64,000 bases of DNA from Sphingobium sp. Z007 (GTDB lineage Bacteria; Pseudomonadota; Alphaproteobacteria; Sphingomonadales; Sphingomonadaceae): the NCBI RefSeq assembly GCF_900013425.1, contig NZ_FBXK01000005.1, forward strand, positions 1,364,001 to 1,428,000, in the 5' to 3' direction. The notes under the pieces are model-generated. The model was not told the origin of the DNA, did no database searches, and was given only the letters and a program-made list of their open reading frames with translations. Positions 8,210 through 17,421 of this stretch are shown here, in pieces (position 1 is the first letter of the stretch; the number at the start of each line of letters is the position of its first letter). The translations under genes and the position numbers were made by a program.

Positions 8210-9559
8210 TCAGGCGGCATCGCGCCGGGCGGGTGCCTGCTGGTGGCGGCTTGCCGGGATGGGCAGGCCCAGATTGCCGCGCAGTGTATCCGCCTCATAA
8301 TCAGTGCGGAACAGGCCGCGCGCCTGCAGGATCGGCACGACTTCCTCGACGAAACGCTTGAATTGCGCGGGATGGCCGAGATGGACGTTAAGCCCGTCGA
8401 GCGCGCGCTCTTCGAACCAACGCTGGATTTCGTTCGCCACGGTTTGCGCCGACCCGACGAAGGGGCTGCCGCGACCGGCGCGCGCACGCTCCACCGCCTG
8501 CCGCAGGGTTAGACCTTGCTCGACGGCGAGGTCAGTGATCTTCTTCGCCTGGGTGTAGAAGCTGTTTTTCGCATATTTGAGCGCCTGCACCGGGAAGGGT
8601 GCGTCGGGATCATATTGGCGGAAATCATGCCAGCCGAAGGGACGGCCGAACTCCGCCAGCGCCTGCTCGAAACTCTGGTCGAGCGTGCGATAATGGTGTT
8701 CGATATCCTTTGCCTGCGCGTCGGTATCGCCAACTGTGACGAAGAAGCCCGGCAGGATGACGATTTGGTCGGGATCGCGCCCCTGTCGCGCCGCGCGGCC
8801 TTTCAGGTCGGCATAAAAGGCCTGGCCCTGTTCGATCGTCGCTGCATGGGTGAAGATCGCGTCGGCGATGGTCGCCCCCAGATCGCGGCCTTGGTCGCTG
8901 TCGCCCGCCTGGAAGATGACCGGTTCTCCCTGCGGCGAGCGCTGGAGGTTGAGCGGACCGACGACCTGGAAAAATTCCCCGCGATGGTCGAGGCGATGGA
9001 GCCTGTCGGGGTCGAGGAACTGGCCGGTGGCCCTATCGCGGATCAATGCCCCCTCCTCCCAACTCGACCAGAGGCCGCGCGCCACGTCGAGAAACTCGAC
9101 CGCACGGCGGTAGCGGGTATCATAGTCGAAATGTTCCGGCTGGCTGAAATTGCCGGCCGTGCCAGCATCGCCGCTGGTGACGACATTCCAGCCCGCGCGT
9201 CCCTTGCTGATGAGGTCGAGCGAGGCAAAGCGGCGCGCCAGATTGAAGGGATCATTATAGGATGTGGTGAGCGTGGCGACCAAGCCGATATGCTTGGTCG
9301 CCACGGCCAACGCCGACAGGAGGGTGAGCGGTTCCAGCCGGTTGAGATAATGGGGCGGCGAATTGGCGGTGATGAACTGGCTATCGACGATGAAGACGAG
9401 GTCGAACTTCGCCGCCTCCGCCTGACGCACGACATCGATATACCAATCGACATTTACGCTGGCGTCGAGAGGAATGTCCGTATCGAGCCAGCGATTGCTG
9501 TCGCCAGGGCCACCGACGCCGGTGGGGACGAGACCGAGTTTGAGTTGGCGCTTGGTCAT
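8210..9559 (-). CDS. LLM-class flavin monooxygenase (NtaA/SnaA/DszA family)
   Basis: A 449-residue FMNH2-dependent monooxygenase of the bacterial luciferase superfamily. The subgroup resembles dibenzothiophene sulfone monooxygenase DszA and nitrilotriacetate monooxygenase NtaA. Seen: 'FDLVFIVDSQF' (strand 2), 'LATLTTSYNDPFNLARRFASLDLISKGRAGWNVVTSGD', the signature block of the family, and 'PVIFQAGDSDQGRDLGA'. It needs a flavin reductase, and none is in the window. It is the last gene of the long sulfur-scavenging unit, 10 bases after the class II aldolase, so an organosulfur substrate (C-S cleavage) is the likely role. The exact substrate is unknown. Confidence 0.85.
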   Translation of the reverse strand: MTKRQLKLGLVPTGVGGPGDSNRWLDTDIPLDASVNVDWYIDVVRQAEAAKFDLVFIVDSQFITANSPPHYLNRLEPLTLLSALAVATKHIGLVATLTTSYNDPFNLARRFASLDLISKGRAGWNVVTSGDAGTAGNFSQPEHFDYDTRYRRAVEFLDVARGLWSSWEEGALIRDRATGQFLDPDRLHRLDHRGEFFQVVGPLNLQRSPQGEPVIFQAGDSDQGRDLGATIADAIFTHAATIEQGQAFYADLKGRAARQGRDPDQIVILPGFFVTVGDTDAQAKDIEHHYRTLDQSFEQALAEFGRPFGWHDFRQYDPDAPFPVQALKYAKNSFYTQAKKITDLAVEQGLTLRQAVERARAGRGSPFVGSAQTVANEIQRWFEERALDGLNVHLGHPAQFKRFVEEVVPILQARGLFRTDYEADTLRGNLGLPIPASRHQQAPARRDAA

Positions 9560-9569
9560 GAGCCGATTC

Positions 9570-10361
9570 CTATGCGTCGAAGCCGGGGGACTGGCGTTCT
9601 GCTTTGCGCAGGGCCGCTTCCCAGACCAGGTCGTAGTGGGACTTGGCGCCTTCGACCGGCTTACGTTCCCGGCTCATCTGGCGGCGCACTTCCTCCTGCG
9701 CCTCTTCCGGGGCGATCAATATCTTGTCGCGGCCGATGGACAGGGTTCGCACCTGCGCCTTGCAGGCTTCCTCCAAATGGTAGATGCCGCTGAACGCTTC
9801 ACCCGGCGTCGCGCCCAGCGCCAGCGTGCCGTGATTGCGGAGCAGCATGACTTTCGTATCACCAAGATCGGCCACCAGTCGCTCACGCTCGTCCAGATTG
9901 AGCGCCACGCCTTCATAGTCGTGGTAAGACAGACGCGGAATCAGCGCGAGCGCGCGCTGGTTGAGCGGCAGCAGACCTTCGGCATGGGCCGACACCGCCA
10001 TGCCGTCGGCGCTGTGGAAATGGGCGATATAATGGGCGTCGTCGCGCGCGGCGTGGATCGCCGAGTGGATCACATAGCCGGCATAGTTGATGCCATAGTC
10101 GCTGTCCCCGATGACGTTGCCGTCCAGGTCGACCTTCACCAGACTGGACGCCGTAATCTCATCGAACATCAGGCCGAACGGGTTGATGAGGAAATGATGA
10201 TCCGGTCCCGGTGCGCGGGCCGAGATATGGGTGTAGATGAAATCGTCCCAGCCATAGAGGGCGGACAGGCGATAGAAGGCGGCGAGGTCGACACGGACCT
10301 TCCATTCCGCTTCGCTGATCCCGGATGCGCGGAAACGATCGTCTTTCAGGACTGTAGCCAT
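9570..10361 (-). CDS. Class II aldolase/adducin-family protein
   Basis: A 263-residue protein with the class II aldolase fold: 'THISARAPGPDHHFLINPFGLMFDEITASSLVKVDLDGNV' near the N terminus, the metal-binding 'HFHSADGMAVSAH' and a later 'LLRNHGTLALG' supplying another His. This is the Zn site pattern of fuculose-1-phosphate aldolase relatives. The start at 10361 is set by AAAGGAG seven bases upstream; longer readings to 10508 lack homology. It lies between a sulfonate-type binding protein and a DszA-like monooxygenase. It may cleave or decarboxylate a sulfur-containing hydroxy-carbonyl compound, but that is inference from position only. Confidence 0.85.
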   Translation of the reverse strand: MATVLKDDRFRASGISEAEWKVRVDLAAFYRLSALYGWDDFIYTHISARAPGPDHHFLINPFGLMFDEITASSLVKVDLDGNVIGDSDYGINYAGYVIHSAIHAARDDAHYIAHFHSADGMAVSAHAEGLLPLNQRALALIPRLSYHDYEGVALNLDERERLVADLGDTKVMLLRNHGTLALGATPGEAFSGIYHLEEACKAQVRTLSIGRDKILIAPEEAQEEVRRQMSRERKPVEGAKSHYDLVWEAALRKAERQSPGFDA

Positions 10362-10443
10362 GGGAATGCTCCTTTGCGGGCAAATGTAGGCAGAAGGCAG
10401 GGGGCCGCCCAATGAGAATGTCTGATGGATGGACGCGCCGCGC

Positions 10444-11409
10444 TCATGCCGGGAAGATGCCGGGATCGACGATGCGTGAGACATCGACATGGACAGGTAA
10501 TTCGCCATCGGCGTGGAAGCGATCGACCACCCGCTGAAGCGGCTTGATGACCGCCGCGTCGGGCGGGACGAGGACGGGATTCTGCCGATCGACGATCAGC
10601 TTCGCCAGCCTGGGATCGACGCCCGTCGCCTTGGCGAACAGGGTGGCGTAAGCGCCTGGATGTGCCTGCGCCCATAGGCTGGCGGTGCGGAAGCGGGCAA
10701 GCACATCCTTGAGCGCGGCGCGCTTGGCCGGATCATCCAGCGCCGCCTGCGACGCCGCGATCAGGGTGAGGCCGGTGTTGATCCCCTGCCCGTCGCGCAA
10801 CACCCGCGCCCCGCGATCTTCTGCCGCTATCTGATAGGTGCCGAAGGTCGCCCAAGCGTCGATCCGGCCGGCGGCGAAGGCGGCGGCGGCGTCATTGGGC
10901 AGCATGAATCCGATATCGACGCTCTTGCGATCGACCTTCGCTTCCTTGAGCGCTTCGAGCAGCAGATAGTGCGAGATGCTGCCGCGCGCGCTCGACACGA
11001 TGACGCGATGGCCGACAAGACCAGCGACGTTACGAATGGGCGAGCCGGGCGGCACGATGATGCCGATGTCGCGGGTGGACGAGATAGAGCCGGCGATCAC
11101 CTTGAGCGGGACGCCCGCCGCCGCCGCCAGCACGACGGGCAGGTCGCCCGCCGGCGCGGTGTCGACCGCCCCGGCATTAAGCGCTTCCAATAACGGCGCG
11201 GCACCGACGAAATTAGCCCATTCTATGTCGTAGGTCAGCCCCTTGAGCGCGTCGGCGGCTTCCGCCTTGGACTGGAGCAGATGGACCTGGTCACCCAGCA
11301 CGAGCTTGGTGCGCCCGCCCTTCCCGGCCCCGCCGCAAGCAGTGAGGCCGAGCGCGGCAGCGCCCGCAAGGAAGGTTCGACGATCAGAAAGCAAGAGCGA
11401 TCCGTCCAT
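10444..11409 (-). CDS. ABC substrate-binding lipoprotein, sulfonate/nitrate/taurine type (first)
   Basis: A 321-residue NMT1/THI5-like (SsuA/TauA) periplasmic binding protein. It begins with a twin-arginine-like signal (SDRRTFLAGAAALGLTAC) and a lipobox ending in C25. Core features are 'GAAPLLEALNAGAVDTAPAGDLPVVLAAAAG', 'RGSISHYLLLEALKEA' and 'AFAAGRIDAWATFGTYQIAAE', typical of aliphatic sulfonate binders. The ATG at 11409 overlaps the end of the TonB receptor by 26 bases, so the two are probably translationally coupled. No permease or ATPase adjoins it. It likely shares the SsuB/SsuC pair at the head of the same unit. Confidence 0.87.
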   Translation of the reverse strand: MDGSLLLSDRRTFLAGAAALGLTACGGAGKGGRTKLVLGDQVHLLQSKAEAADALKGLTYDIEWANFVGAAPLLEALNAGAVDTAPAGDLPVVLAAAAGVPLKVIAGSISSTRDIGIIVPPGSPIRNVAGLVGHRVIVSSARGSISHYLLLEALKEAKVDRKSVDIGFMLPNDAAAAFAAGRIDAWATFGTYQIAAEDRGARVLRDGQGINTGLTLIAASQAALDDPAKRAALKDVLARFRTASLWAQAHPGAYATLFAKATGVDPRLAKLIVDRQNPVLVPPDAAVIKPLQRVVDRFHADGELPVHVDVSRIVDPGIFPA

Positions 11410-13960
11410 AATAATAGCCGCCTGCGGGATTGAAGGGCGACGGGCCATAATAGCCTTGCCCCGTTTGGGGATTGCCCGGCCCATTGGTTTCGGGACGGAC
11501 GTCGAACAGGTTGGTGGCGCCGATAGAGAGGGTGGCGAAGTCGGTGACCTTCGCGCTGATGCTGGCATCGGTGATGATCTTCGCCCCGAAATAGCGGTCG
11601 TCGCCGGCCGCAGTGCGCTGCGTATATTTGCCGTAGCGGGTGTTGGTGACGCTGAGGCCGAAAATGCCCTTGGTCCAGTTCAGCGTGCTGACCAGCTTGG
11701 TATGCGGCTGAAGCACTTCCAGTTCGCCGATCTTGTCGCCGCCGAAGAAGACCGATCCCGCCCCCAGCAGAGACGCGCCATTGGCGCCGAACAGTTGCGA
11801 GGGCGTGGCGACGATGTCGGTGACCTTGGTCTTACTGTAATTGAAAGCTAGGGTGACGCCCAGCTTCCCGAAATCGCCAAGGCCGGTCGAATAATCGGCG
11901 ACCAGGTCGAAGCCCTTCGTCTCGGTATCGGCGGCGTTGATGAAATATTCGGCCTGCTCGATATCCGACAAGCCGTTGGCGGCGAGGATGGCGGAGATGC
12001 CGGCGCCGAACAGGCGGCCGGTGCGTTCGACCCGGTCCTTGATCTTGATATAATAGCCATCGAGCGTGATCGACAGCGCCGGGATCGGCGTGAAGACGAT
12101 GCCAAGCCCGGCGTTCCAGGTCTTTTCCGCCTTGAGCGGCTTGGCACCCAGCAGCTTCCCGACATTGGAGTCTGCGGTCACCAGCTTGGCGACGGTGGGG
12201 CGCAATTCGGTCTGGCCGGTTTCGGTGTTGAAGAAGGAGGAGGTGCGGCCATCGGTCTGGGCATAGCCGATCTGAGTCAGCGACGGCGCGCGGAAGCCGG
12301 TGCCGACGGTGCCGCGAATGGCGAACGCGGGGCTGAATTCGTAGCGGCTGTTGAGCTTCAGGCCGATCGGGCTGCCCGACCCGTCGCTATAATGTTCGGC
12401 GCGGATGGCCGCGCCGATATACCAGGCGTCGGTCGGATAGATGCCAAGGTCGATATAGCCGGCATAGACCTTCCGGCTGATATCGGCTTCGTCGTCCGGG
12501 GAGAGGACGATCGCGCCCTGGACCACTGGTGAGGCAACGCGGCCGACATTCCAGTCATATTGCTGGTCGCCCGGCTGAAACGTGTAGGTCGCAGGTTCAT
12601 AGGCGAGCGGATCGCCAGCAAAGGTGCGGAAGCGGTCGAGTCGATATTCACCGCCGATCGACACCTGTAACGGCTTGGCGAAGCCGATGTCGAACTCGCG
12701 CGTGAGATCGACATTGTGGGTCCATTGGCGGAACTCGAAATTGGCGAGATTGGGCCAGCTGGTCGGGCTATCCGGACCGAGCGAGGGGCGGATGGAGAGC
12801 TTGGAAAACTGGCGGCTGGCGTTGCGGCCAAAGGAAGAGGACAGGTCATAATCCCAGCCCGCCAGCACGCCCTTCAGACCGCCGACAAACTGGAAATCCG
12901 TCTCGTCGATATTGTTGAGCGGATAATAGCCGTCGGGGAACAAGGCGGTGAAATTGGCGGTGCTGTTGGGGCGGCGGAAATTATTGCCGATCTGGGCGTC
13001 GCGCTCGCCATAGGTGCCGAAGCTATAGAGGGTGGCGTTGTCCGTCACCGGTAGCTGCGCGTTATAGCCAAGGTTGAACGCCTTGATCTGCGGATCGCCA
13101 TTATGCGCGCCGTCGCGGTTCCAGGCAGCGTTGCGGGCATTGGCGTCGGCGATGTTCGCCTCCACCTGCGCGCGGGTCAGGCCGCTGCTGGCGACCACCT
13201 GGTCGATGGTGCGACCGGCGGGCAGGCCATAGAGATTGGTGTCGGTCGCGGGCAGGTTCCACCAGGCGCCGCCGCGCTTGCGGATGTCACCGCTGACGGT
13301 CAGGAAGCCGCCATCGTCGCCGATCCTGGTGCCGTAACGGATGGTGCCCTTCCAACTGTCCGGCTTGCCATTGGCGGAATAGAGCGTGCCATAGGTGAAG
13401 TCGCCGCTCAGACCTTCCTTTTCGGCCAGTTGGATGTTGATCACTCCGGCGATCGCGTCGGTACCATATTGGGCGGCGGCGCTGTCTTTGAGCACTTCGA
13501 TCCGGTCGATGCCGCTGGTCGGAATGAGGTCGATATCGACCGGGTTGGAACCGGATGTGTCGGCGGTCGAATTGCTGAGGAAAGCCCCATTGTGGCGGCG
13601 CTTTCCGTTGACCAGTACCAGCGTATAGGCCGGCGCCAGGCCGCGATTTGTGACCGGGCGGCCGATCGAAAAGACGCCGGCATGGGTCGAACCGAAATTG
13701 AGCGAGGGCAGCAGTTTGGACAGCGCTTCGCCAAATTCGGCCGAGCCGGTCGCCTGCAACTTGTCCGCGCTGACGACGTCGATCGGAGCGGGGCTTTCGG
13801 CGATGGTGCGCGGCGCGCCGCGAACACCGGTGACGATGATCGTTCCGGCGTCGGTGGCGGCATCGTCCGGTGTGCTGAGCGCCTGCGCCGATGCCGGTGA
13901 GACAGCGAGTGCGACAGCTGTGAGCGCCGAGGATGCGAGATAGTAAGCGGTCTTCTTCAT
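11384..13960 (-). CDS. TonB-dependent outer-membrane receptor (sulfur operon)
   Basis: An 858-residue receptor with a cleavable signal peptide (through 'SPASAQA', about residue 26), a TonB-box-like stretch 'GTIIVTG', a plug domain ('LVLVNGKRRHNGAF', 'SGIDRIEVLKDSAAAQYGTDAIAGVIN') and a beta-barrel ending in the aromatic '...GRIALAF', a normal C terminus for outer-membrane insertion. A GGGGGAA ribosome site precedes the ATG. The 128-base gap upstream (13961-14088) is the largest in this minus-strand unit and may hold an internal promoter. Flanking sulfonate-binding proteins suggest it imports a sulfonate, sulfate ester or similar compound across the outer membrane. Confidence 0.95.
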   Translation of the reverse strand: MKKTAYYLASSALTAVALAVSPASAQALSTPDDAATDAGTIIVTGVRGAPRTIAESPAPIDVVSADKLQATGSAEFGEALSKLLPSLNFGSTHAGVFSIGRPVTNRGLAPAYTLVLVNGKRRHNGAFLSNSTADTSGSNPVDIDLIPTSGIDRIEVLKDSAAAQYGTDAIAGVINIQLAEKEGLSGDFTYGTLYSANGKPDSWKGTIRYGTRIGDDGGFLTVSGDIRKRGGAWWNLPATDTNLYGLPAGRTIDQVVASSGLTRAQVEANIADANARNAAWNRDGAHNGDPQIKAFNLGYNAQLPVTDNATLYSFGTYGERDAQIGNNFRRPNSTANFTALFPDGYYPLNNIDETDFQFVGGLKGVLAGWDYDLSSSFGRNASRQFSKLSIRPSLGPDSPTSWPNLANFEFRQWTHNVDLTREFDIGFAKPLQVSIGGEYRLDRFRTFAGDPLAYEPATYTFQPGDQQYDWNVGRVASPVVQGAIVLSPDDEADISRKVYAGYIDLGIYPTDAWYIGAAIRAEHYSDGSGSPIGLKLNSRYEFSPAFAIRGTVGTGFRAPSLTQIGYAQTDGRTSSFFNTETGQTELRPTVAKLVTADSNVGKLLGAKPLKAEKTWNAGLGIVFTPIPALSITLDGYYIKIKDRVERTGRLFGAGISAILAANGLSDIEQAEYFINAADTETKGFDLVADYSTGLGDFGKLGVTLAFNYSKTKVTDIVATPSQLFGANGASLLGAGSVFFGGDKIGELEVLQPHTKLVSTLNWTKGIFGLSVTNTRYGKYTQRTAAGDDRYFGAKIITDASISAKVTDFATLSIGATNLFDVRPETNGPGNPQTGQGYYGPSPFNPAGGYYYGRIALAF

Positions 13961-14088
13961 GGATATTCCCCCAAACAGACTTGGAGGCCTGCCTATTTTC
14001 TATTGATTTGGTTGAGAAATGACTTTGGCGACATATCTATGATTAAAACTAAACTTTAGATCATCTTTCCGCTGACAAACTTATTGTT

Positions 14089-15048
14089 TCATTGGGATTT
14101 GGCGAAGCTAGAGTCGAAGGCGCTCGCGACGTCGCGTTGACCATCGATCAGTCCGGCTTTCTGAAACCGAGCGGTGATCGCCTGCTCGTGGGCGATGATT
14201 TTCGCGTCGATCGGCTGCGCGATCCGGTTGCTGCGGTCGAAGCTGGCGCGGGCGATGTCGAGCGGCAAGCCGGTCTCCTTTGCCAGCACCTGCGCAAATT
14301 GATCGGGATGGGCGCGCGCCCAGGCGACGGCTTTGGCCTCGCGCTGAAGGAAGTCGGCCAGCATCGCCCGCTTGGGATCGATCGAATCGGTGTTGGCGAT
14401 ATCGATATAAAGCGGCAGGCCATAGTCTTTCGCATCGACGACGGCGCGCCCGCCTTCCTTGATCGCGACATTGGTATAGGGGGTCCAGGTCGCCCAGGCG
14501 TCGATCGCGCCGCTGTCGAACGCCGCCTTCGCATCGCCCGGCGGCAGGAAGGTGACGCGGACCTTGTCCGCCGGGATATGGGCGCGTTCCAGCGCCTGAA
14601 GCAGGAGATGATGGCCGATCGACCCGCGGGTGGTGGCAACCGATTTGCCGATCAAATCCTGCGCGCCTTTCAGCGGCGATCCGTTTTTCACCACTATCGC
14701 AAGCGCATCGCTCACCTGGTTGGCCGGGGCCTGGACGGCGATGGCCTTGACCGGGCTGCCGCTCTGATAGGCGAAGATGAAGGGCGCGTCGGCCGCGAGG
14801 CCCAAGTCCGCCGCGCCGCCGCCCACCGCTTCGAGCAGGGGCTGGGCCGCGGGAAATTCCGACCATTCGACCGTGTAGGGCGCGCCTTCCAGCGCGCCGG
14901 ACGCGAGCATCATGGCCTTGACCTGCCCTTTCTGATTGGCCACGCGCAAGACTTTGTCGTTCCCTGCGCGAAAAGTCGCGGCGGCGAGCGCTATGCCCGC
15001 CACCGCGACAAGGGACGCCGACAGGATGACGACGGTCTTCTTGGACAT
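14089..15048 (-). CDS. ABC substrate-binding protein, aliphatic sulfonate type (second)
   Basis: A 319-residue SsuA-like periplasmic binding protein. The N terminus has a hydrophobic signal (VVILSASLVAVAGIALAAATF) without a clear lipobox Cys. Core motifs match the sulfonate family: 'FPAAQPLLEAVGGGAADLGLAADAPFIFAYQSG', 'ATTRGSIGHHLLLQALERA', 'AAFDSGAIDAWATWTPYTNVAI'. It lies 3 bases downstream of the SsuD-like monooxygenase gene. It is paralogous to the binding protein at 10444-11409, with which it shares the same block order, and to the one at 22945-23934. Confidence 0.9.
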   Translation of the reverse strand: MSKKTVVILSASLVAVAGIALAAATFRAGNDKVLRVANQKGQVKAMMLASGALEGAPYTVEWSEFPAAQPLLEAVGGGAADLGLAADAPFIFAYQSGSPVKAIAVQAPANQVSDALAIVVKNGSPLKGAQDLIGKSVATTRGSIGHHLLLQALERAHIPADKVRVTFLPPGDAKAAFDSGAIDAWATWTPYTNVAIKEGGRAVVDAKDYGLPLYIDIANTDSIDPKRAMLADFLQREAKAVAWARAHPDQFAQVLAKETGLPLDIARASFDRSNRIAQPIDAKIIAHEQAITARFQKAGLIDGQRDVASAFDSSFAKSQ

Positions 15049-15051
15049 GGA

Positions 15052-16140
15052 TCAGCCCGCCAGGGCGAGGCCAGCGGCTTCGCGCTCGGCAACCTTGCGG
15101 CGCACGACCGGCAGCAGCTCACGGCCATAGACAATGGAATCGCCCAGCGGATCGAAACCCCGGATCAGGAAATGGTCGATGCCGATGTCATAATAATCCA
15201 GCATCGCGTCGGCGACCTGTTCGGGCGTGCCCACCAGGCCGGTGCTGTTGCCGGCCGCGCCGGTCAGCGCCGCGACGCCGGTCCACAGGCGTGTATCCTG
15301 CCGATTGCTGCTGGCGGCATCAAGCAGGCGAAGCGATCCGGCGTTGGGCGGGCGATGGCCGGTCAGCGGAAGGCCCGCCGCGACGCGGTTTTCGCGCACC
15401 TGCTCCTCGATCTCCGCCGCGCGCTTCCAGGCGGCTTCTTCGGTATCGGCGATGACCGGACGCAGCGACAGCGAGAAGCCGGGGCTGCGGCCATAGCGCG
15501 CGGCCGACTTGCGCACGGCGCGGACCGTGTCCTGCACCGCTTCGAGCGTTTCGCCCCACAGCGCATAGACATCGGCATGGCGGCCGGCGACCTCGATCGC
15601 CTCGGCCGACGATCCGCCGAAGAAGACCGGTAGATTGTCGGGCTTGATCGCGCTGAACGCCTGACGAATGTCGTAGAACTTGCCCTGATGGTCGAAGGGC
15701 TTGGCCTCTGTCCATTCCTGCCGCAGGATGGTCAGATATTCGTCGGTGCGGGCGTAGCGTTCGGACTTTACAGTCCTGGTGTCGCCGTCGCGCGCCATTT
15801 CCTCGTCCGCGCCGCCAGTGATGATATGGACAGCGACGCGGCCGCCCGACAATTGATCCAGCGTCGCCAGCTGGCGCGCAGCAACGGTTGGCTGCGTGAA
15901 GCCGGGGCGATGGGCGACGAGGAAGCCCAGCTTCGTGGTGATGGCGGCGGCGTGGGCCGCGACGATCTGGCTTTCCGGGCTGTTGGAGCCGAAGGGAATG
16001 AGGACGCGGTCGAAGCCGCCCGCTTCCTGCGCCTTTGCGGCCGCATTGACATAATCGGTGTCCAGCGCGCGGCTGCGGACCGCCGCTTGCGTTTCAGAAC
16101 CGTTATTGAAGCCGATATAGCCGATGAACTTGACGCTCAT
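15052..16140 (-). CDS. ssuD: FMNH2-dependent alkanesulfonate monooxygenase-like (SsuD family)
   Basis: A 362-residue luciferase-superfamily enzyme. 'RVLIPFGSNSPESQIVAAHAAAITTKLGF', 'AHRPGFTQPTVAARQLATLDQLSGGRVAVHIITGG' and 'PVFFGGSSAEAIEVAGRHADVYALWGE' match SsuD. SsuD converts alkanesulfonates to aldehyde plus sulfite, using reduced flavin from a separate reductase. No SsuE is in the window. It stands 18 bases after the rhodanese gene and 3 bases before an SsuA-like gene, in an operon that also has SsuB and SsuC. Substrate preference (alkanesulfonate, methanesulfonate or dimethylsulfone) cannot be decided here, so the symbol is tentative. Confidence 0.87.
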   Translation of the reverse strand: MSVKFIGYIGFNNGSETQAAVRSRALDTDYVNAAAKAQEAGGFDRVLIPFGSNSPESQIVAAHAAAITTKLGFLVAHRPGFTQPTVAARQLATLDQLSGGRVAVHIITGGADEEMARDGDTRTVKSERYARTDEYLTILRQEWTEAKPFDHQGKFYDIRQAFSAIKPDNLPVFFGGSSAEAIEVAGRHADVYALWGETLEAVQDTVRAVRKSAARYGRSPGFSLSLRPVIADTEEAAWKRAAEIEEQVRENRVAAGLPLTGHRPPNAGSLRLLDAASSNRQDTRLWTGVAALTGAAGNSTGLVGTPEQVADAMLDYYDIGIDHFLIRGFDPLGDSIVYGRELLPVVRRKVAEREAAGLALAG

Positions 16141-16158
16141 GGAAATTCTCCCAAAATT

Positions 16159-17421
16159 TTAAATGACGTAGAAGCCGTGGGTGCCGTCGCGCTCCAATTG
16201 GGCGACGAGGCCATATTCCCAGTCGAGATAGGCCTGCATCGCGGCCGCCTTGTTGTCCGTGCCTTCATAGGGGCGCTTGTAGCGGCCCTCCGGCCCGCGT
16301 GGCGCAGGCGCGCCGTCCGGTCCGGTTTCCAGCGTGACAGCCGACCAGTCGACGTCGAGGATGGAAACGTCCCAACCAAGTTGGGCGAGCCAGGAGGCGG
16401 TCATGTCCGCGCGCGGACCAACATTGTCGGTCACGACAATGCGGGCACCGCGCACTGGAGCATTGTGGTCGGTTTCCTGCACCAGTTGCCCACCCTGCGC
16501 ATTGCGGAAGCCAGGCAGATGGCCGCTTTCATATTCGCGCGGCTGGCGCACATCGTAGAGATAGAGGGTGCGAGCCGTATCGGCCTGAAACGCGGCCAGT
16601 TCGTCCCAGCCGATGCGTTTCACGCCGGCGCGATAGGCGACGTCGCGGGCATGGGTGCGCGCTTCCTCGATCGCCACATCGTCGACTTCGGGCGCGGTGC
16701 GGGTCTGGCCGGTTTCGAGTTGTTGACCCGCCAGTGTCCAGCCGATCGTACCGTTGCGCAGCGCAAACACCTTGTTGGGGACGCCCGCATTGACCAGCGA
16801 TTGCGCGCCAATGATCGAACGAGTGCGGCCGGCACAATTGACGATGATGGTGATGTCGGGATCGGGCGCGATGGTGCGTGCCCGCAACGCCAGTTCCGCG
16901 CCGGGCACGCTGGTCCCGGTGGGGATGCTCATCGTGTTATATTCGTCGTAGCGGCGCGCATCCAAGATCTTGATGTCGGCTTTTTCATCGATCAGCGCCT
17001 GCACGTCTTCGGCGGCCAGTGACGGCGTATGGCGGCGATGCTCGACCAGTTCGCCGAACGCTTTGGAGTAGCTGTTGACGTCCTCGAACAGTTCATAGCC
17101 AGCCGCCGCCCAAGCAGAGAGACCGCCGTCCAGTTCGCGGACATTGGTATAGCCCAGCGCTTCGAGGCGGATCGCCGCTTTGCGGGCGAAGCCTTCCCCA
17201 TTGTCATAGACAATGACCGGCGTGGCGAGGCGCGGGATGCGCCAGCGGGCCTCCTCGTCGATGCGGCGCAGCGGGATTTGCGCGGCGAAGAGCGGGTGAC
17301 CCTGCGCAAAGTCATGTTCTTCGCGCACGTCGATGATGGCGATTTCGCTGCCGACCAGCAGGGCGTGGCGGATATCCTGCGGCGTGGCGGTCTGGATTTT
17401 GTCCAGCGTTTGCGTAGTCAT
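16159..17421 (-). CDS. Three-domain rhodanese-like sulfurtransferase
   Basis: A 420-residue protein with three tandem rhodanese domains at about residues 10-112, 132-236 and 268-350, then a C-terminal tail. Each domain shows the DxR strand (IIDVREEHDF, ILDARRYDEY, LYDVRQPREY). Only the middle domain keeps the active-site Cys (VNCAGRTRS, C196). Domains 1 and 3 have Asp at that position (VYDNGEG, D73; VTDNVGP, D332). Expected role: transfer of sulfane sulfur or detoxification of sulfide/sulfite products. The stop of the upstream cupin gene overlaps its ATG by 4 bases, so the two are coupled. Confidence 0.9.
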   Translation of the reverse strand: MTTQTLDKIQTATPQDIRHALLVGSEIAIIDVREEHDFAQGHPLFAAQIPLRRIDEEARWRIPRLATPVIVYDNGEGFARKAAIRLEALGYTNVRELDGGLSAWAAAGYELFEDVNSYSKAFGELVEHRRHTPSLAAEDVQALIDEKADIKILDARRYDEYNTMSIPTGTSVPGAELALRARTIAPDPDITIIVNCAGRTRSIIGAQSLVNAGVPNKVFALRNGTIGWTLAGQQLETGQTRTAPEVDDVAIEEARTHARDVAYRAGVKRIGWDELAAFQADTARTLYLYDVRQPREYESGHLPGFRNAQGGQLVQETDHNAPVRGARIVVTDNVGPRADMTASWLAQLGWDVSILDVDWSAVTLETGPDGAPAPRGPEGRYKRPYEGTDNKAAAMQAYLDWEYGLVAQLERDGTHGFYVI

